Shown here: positions 60,910-64,000 of the stretch, piece after piece
How positions within the stretch are numbered: position 1 is the first letter of the stretch
Layout of the letters: every line of letters starts with the position of its first letter
Origin: an uncultured Candidatus Pelagibacter sp.
Lineage (GTDB): Bacteria; Pseudomonadota; Alphaproteobacteria; Pelagibacterales; Pelagibacteraceae
DNA length: 64,000 nt
Assembly: GCA_905618915.1 (NCBI GenBank)
Contig: CAJQTI010000002.1
Coordinates: forward strand, 1 to 64,000
Direction of reading: 5' to 3'
Notes under the pieces: generated by a model
Databases searched by the model: none
Told to the model about the DNA's origin: nothing
What the model saw: only the letters and a program-made list of their open reading frames with translations
Made by a program: the position numbers and the translations under genes

Positions 60910-62082
60910 GTGAAAATAACTTCTATTAAAAGTCATGTACTTAGATATGAGTTAGAAGCTGAGTTAGGCTATTCACAACAATACTATAAACACCGTACAA
61001 CCCATCTTGTACAAGTAGAAACTGACGAAGGAATTACTGGGTGGGGAGAATGTTTTGGACCAGGTAATATTGCTCTAGCAAATAAATATATTGTTGAAAA
61101 AGTTATCCAACCATTAATTGTTGGTGAAGACCCTTTAAATAAAGAATATATTTGGCATAAAGTTTACAATTTACTAAGAGATAGTGGGCAAAAAGGAATG
61201 CCTATTCAAGCACTATCAGGCATCGATATAGCTTTATGGGATATTCTTGGTAAGAAAACTAAAACTCCTCTTTATCAGTTAGTTGGTGGAAAGTGTAATG
61301 ATCAAATTCCAGTTTATGGATATGGAATGATGTTACAGAAAAAATCAGTTGATGAGTTAGTTGAATTATTCAAAGAAGAGGCAAAACAAATTAAATCCAA
61401 AAACTTTAAAGCAATGAAAATGAAAATTGGACTAGGTCCAAAAGAAGATCTTAAGTTAGTTCAAGCAGTTAGAGAAGCCATTGGTAAAGATTTTAAATTA
61501 ATGGTGGATGCAAATCATGCTTATAATGTAAATGATGCTTTGTATGTTGGAAGAGGTTTGGATGAATTGGATATTTTTTGGTTTGAAGAGCCGGTAGCAC
61601 CTGAAAATTATGATGGATACAAAGAATTAAAACAGAAAATAAATACTAATATTGCTGGTGGTGAGGCAGAATTTACAAAATACGGTTGGAACGAGTTAAT
61701 TAAAAACAAATGTATTGATATAGCTCAACCAGAAGTTTGTGGTTTAGGTGGCATTACAGAGTATTTAAAAGTATCAGCAATAGCTCAGGCAAATTTTATA
61801 CCAGTTATTAATCATGTTTGGGGATCAGCTGTAAGTATTGCTGTTAACTTGCATCTGCTAATAGCTCAGCCTGATATGCCAGGTGGATTATTCCAATCAA
61901 AACCAATGTTAGAATTTGATACAACAGAAAAGAATATCTTTATTACCGATCTCCCCCAGGAAGATTTTTCTATTTTAGATCAAGTAAAACAAAATAATGG
62001 ATTTGCCTCAATTACTGATAATCCAGGTATTGGAATAACACCTAATGAAGATTTTATTAAGGAATTTGAAGTTAATGAATAA
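60910..62082 (+). CDS. Enolase-superfamily enzyme, D-galactarolactone cycloisomerase (Gci)-like
   Basis: A 390-residue mandelate-racemase-type protein with GTG start. It resembles Agrobacterium Gci in WGECFGPGN near residue 45, QALSGIDIALWDI near 98, KMKIGLGPKED near 170 with the catalytic Lys, metal ligands in MVDANHAY, WFEEPV and GGEAEF, and the catalytic His in INHVWGSAV near 297. It could isomerise a lactone or dehydrate an aldonate. In this operon a dehydratase for a 6-deoxy aldonate, the missing step before the SDR and FAH enzymes, is equally possible. Confidence 0.83.
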   Translation: MKITSIKSHVLRYELEAELGYSQQYYKHRTTHLVQVETDEGITGWGECFGPGNIALANKYIVEKVIQPLIVGEDPLNKEYIWHKVYNLLRDSGQKGMPIQALSGIDIALWDILGKKTKTPLYQLVGGKCNDQIPVYGYGMMLQKKSVDELVELFKEEAKQIKSKNFKAMKMKIGLGPKEDLKLVQAVREAIGKDFKLMVDANHAYNVNDALYVGRGLDELDIFWFEEPVAPENYDGYKELKQKINTNIAGGEAEFTKYGWNELIKNKCIDIAQPEVCGLGGITEYLKVSAIAQANFIPVINHVWGSAVSIAVNLHLLIAQPDMPGGLFQSKPMLEFDTTEKNIFITDLPQEDFSILDQVKQNNGFASITDNPGIGITPNEDFIKEFEVNE

Positions 62083-62986
62083 AATTCAAACGTCAGAACC
62101 AAAAACACTTTGGAAACTAAAATGTAAATTGGGTGAAGGAACTTTGTGGGTCAAAGAACATAATTCAATATATTTTGTAGACATTAAAAAAAAACAAATT
62201 TGTATTTTAAATACCAATAATAATAAAAAAAAAATATTTAAAGTTAATAAGGAAATAGGATTTTTAGCACATGTTAGAGATAATATTTTTATTTTAGGAC
62301 TTCAAGGGGAATTACGAATTCAAAATTTAAAATCAAAAAAAATTATTAAATCAATCTTGATAGAACCAGATATTAAATTAAACAGAACTAACGATGGTAA
62401 AACAGATCCAGCTGGAAATTTATGGTTTGGCACAATGGATAACTTAGAGAGAAAAATTGAAAAGGGATCATTATATAAATTAGATAAAAATTTAATACTT
62501 ACTAAAGTTGATACTAATTACATGATTACAAATGGTCCCGCTTTTATTGATCAGTATAATTTTTATCATACAGACAGTAGTAAAAAATTAATTTATAAAA
62601 TTAAGATTAATAAAAAAGACAAAATTATAAGTAAAAAAATATTTAAAAAATTCCATATAAAAGATGGCTCACCAGATGGAATGACACTAGACAAGAATCA
62701 AAATTTATGGGTAGCTCATTATCATGGTGCTTGTGTCTCTGTTTTCAATAAAAAAGGAAACATGATACATAAAATTGAACTTCCAGCAAAAAATATTACT
62801 AATTGTGCATTTGGAGGTAAGAAAAATTCTGAAATTTTCATTACTTCAGCAACAAAAGGAATGAATACCAGAGAGTTGAAAAAATATAGTTACTCTGGAT
62901 TTTTATTTAGTGTAAAAACTAATACGAGAGGATTTTTACAAAAAAAATTTATTTTAAGTAATGAAAAAAAGAGATCTTTACTATGA
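62075..62986 (+). CDS. SMP-30/gluconolactonase family sugar lactonase
   Basis: A six-bladed beta-propeller lactonase. The track starts at 62045, but the ATG at 62075 (MNKIQTSEPKTLWKLKCKLG) is better: it leaves an 8-base overlap with the enolase gene and aligns the family motif CKLGEGTLWV at the N-terminus, giving about 303 residues. Metal-ligand regions are GEGTLW, RTNDGKTDPAGNLWFGTMD near residue 108, TNGPAFI near 155 and GSPDGMTLD near 200. It hydrolyses an aldonolactone. It is Lys-rich and its last 26 bases overlap the start of ppc. Confidence 0.86.
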   Translation: MNKIQTSEPKTLWKLKCKLGEGTLWVKEHNSIYFVDIKKKQICILNTNNNKKKIFKVNKEIGFLAHVRDNIFILGLQGELRIQNLKSKKIIKSILIEPDIKLNRTNDGKTDPAGNLWFGTMDNLERKIEKGSLYKLDKNLILTKVDTNYMITNGPAFIDQYNFYHTDSSKKLIYKIKINKKDKIISKKIFKKFHIKDGSPDGMTLDKNQNLWVAHYHGACVSVFNKKGNMIHKIELPAKNITNCAFGGKKNSEIFITSATKGMNTRELKKYSYSGFLFSVKTNTRGFLQKKFILSNEKKRSLL

Positions 62987-64000
62987 AAGAATACCTACTA
63001 AGCTTTTAAGAGAAGATATAAGGCTATTAGGTACATTTTTGGGAAGAGTTATAAGAGATCAAGAAGGTTTAGCTTTTTATAAAATAGTAGAAAGATTAAG
63101 GCTTTTATCAAAAAACACCTTATTAGATAAAAATAAAAGCAAAGTTTTTTTAAAAGTCTCAAAAGAAGTTAAAAAACTTAAACCAAAAGATATTTTTAGA
63201 TTAACTCGATCATTTTCACATATTTTAAATTTAATGAATCTAGCTGAGTCTCTGGACGCATCTAGAAAACTGAATGAATATGAAAATCCTTACTTTAAAA
63301 ATAAAAATCAAAATATCTTTATTGAAGACATAATAAAAAATCTTTTTAAAAATAGAAACATTTCCAATAATAAGATTTATGAACAAGCAACAAAACTAGA
63401 TATAGGAATAGTACTCACAGCGCATCCAACTGAAGTTAAAAGAAGAACTTTAATTCAAAAATATGCAAATTTAATAGAATTAATGGAACAGAGGCATCTT
63501 TATAAAAAATACCCAACAAAAATATTAGAAATAGACAGAAAGATTTATACTGAAATTACAGTTATTTGGAAAACAGATGAATTGAAAAGATCAAAACCCT
63601 CACCACTAGATGAGGCTAAGTGGGGTTTGGCAGTAATAGAAGATAGTTTATGGGATACAATTCCAAAAGTTTATAAAAGATTAAATGATATTTTTAGAAA
63701 AAACTTAGGTAAAGATTTGCCACGTGGATATAATCCTATTCAATTTGGTTCTTGGATGGGAGGTGATCGTGATGGCAACCCTAATGTTACTGCCGATGTT
63801 ACAAAAAAAGTAATTTTATTTTCTAGATGGCAAGCAGCAAAATTATATGAAAAAGAACTTACAAAACTAATTCAAGATTTGTCCATGAAAGAATGCTCTC
63901 CTAGGATAAAGAAAATTGCAGGTAATAGCTTTGAGCCATACAGAGTTTATCTTAGACCTATTAGAGACAAGATAAGATTAACTTATCAACTAATTGAAAA
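62961..64000 (+). CDS. ppc: Phosphoenolpyruvate carboxylase (5' part, runs off window)
   Basis: Absent from the ORF track because no stop is reached. From the ATG at 62961 a frame of 346 codons begins MKKRDLYYERIPTKLLRED and contains the family signatures LRLLGTFLGRVI-type start region, VLTAHPTEVKRRTL near residue 152 with the catalytic His, and FGSWMGGDRDGNPNVT near residue 260. The enzyme carboxylates PEP to oxaloacetate for anaplerosis. It appears to be a housekeeping gene bordering the accessory region, and its start lies inside the lactonase gene. Confidence 0.94.
   Translation, partial: MKKRDLYYERIPTKLLREDIRLLGTFLGRVIRDQEGLAFYKIVERLRLLSKNTLLDKNKSKVFLKVSKEVKKLKPKDIFRLTRSFSHILNLMNLAESLDASRKLNEYENPYFKNKNQNIFIEDIIKNLFKNRNISNNKIYEQATKLDIGIVLTAHPTEVKRRTLIQKYANLIELMEQRHLYKKYPTKILEIDRKIYTEITVIWKTDELKRSKPSPLDEAKWGLAVIEDSLWDTIPKVYKRLNDIFRKNLGKDLPRGYNPIQFGSWMGGDRDGNPNVTADVTKKVILFSRWQAAKLYEKELTKLIQDLSMKECSPRIKKIAGNSFEPYRVYLRPIRDKIRLTYQLIE

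Noticed and set aside
1-64000. CRISPR arrays, tRNA genes, insertion sequences, phage genes
   Set aside because: No regularly spaced repeats, cloverleaf-like segments, transposase or phage proteins were found on reading both strands, though short tRNAs could be missed by eye.

Overview
The window is AT-rich, densely packed DNA with short intergenic gaps, many ATGA or TAATG gene junctions and very lysine/asparagine-rich proteins. Together with the gene content (periplasmic-binding-protein transporters, sugar-acid enzymes, many 2-oxoglutarate dioxygenases, almost no regulators) this fits a streamlined marine alphaproteobacterium of the SAR11/Pelagibacterales type. That assignment is inference; no rRNA or marker tree was available. 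No tRNA, rRNA, transposase, integrase or CRISPR array was seen.

Layout. 1-2064 (minus): molybdenum-cofactor genes moaA, moaC, a hotdog thioesterase and the start of moaD. 2100-3294: a PhyH dioxygenase and a GYD-domain protein, converging on a hairpin. 3380-3950: a scar in which the first 24 codons of a second, diverged moaA are fused to the 3' half of a sugar-ABC ATPase gene carrying an in-frame stop. 3963-9659: aldose dehydrogenase, lactonase, SDR, iolG, iolE and a 2-hydroxyacid dehydrogenase. 9690-13988: two 2OG oxygenases, a ketopantoate-reductase-like protein, a DUF1907 (C11orf54-like) metallo-hydrolase and a small winged-helix protein. 13998-25754: aldolase, aldehyde dehydrogenase, iolD, a Gfo/Idh dehydrogenase, a 2-hydroxyacid dehydrogenase, a complete sugar ABC transporter, a FucU/RbsD mutarotase, a ribokinase and an aldo/keto reductase. 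25755-30980: rhamnonate-dehydratase-like enolase, PdxA-like dehydrogenase and a tripartite tricarboxylate (TctCBA) transporter.

31128-37898 is the most unusual block. It holds a sterol-desaturase-family hydroxylase, two fatty-acid-desaturase-family membrane diiron oxygenases, two divergent PanB-like proteins, a Rieske ferredoxin, a ferredoxin reductase and an HxlR-type regulator. A dyad operator is shared by the promoters of its two operons, 73 and 72 bases upstream of the first start codons. I infer one co-regulated oxygenase pathway with its own electron chain. Its substrate is unknown.

38084-46214: two more sugar ABC systems with an SDR and a ROK kinase between them. 46260-50011: PhyH dioxygenase, SDR, aldose 1-epimerase, Gfo/Idh. 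50025-55256: DMT exporter, UxaA-type and IlvD/Edd-type dehydratases, 2-hydroxyacid dehydrogenase. 55460-62986: a DctPQM TRAP transporter, GarR-like dehydrogenase, SDR, FAH-family hydrolase, Gci-like enolase and SMP-30 lactonase, which together resemble a non-phosphorylative uptake and degradation route for a deoxy-sugar or sugar acid. 62961-64000: the 5' part of ppc, overlapped by the lactonase gene.

Reading the whole, housekeeping genes (moa operon, ppc) appear to bracket about 60 kb of accessory carbohydrate, inositol and organic-acid catabolism. A recurring design is an intrinsic terminator directly behind every periplasmic binding-protein gene. In four of five systems the next transporter gene or genes start right after it (in TctB the hairpin lies inside the called reading frame), which suggests high binding-protein expression with limited readthrough to the membrane parts.
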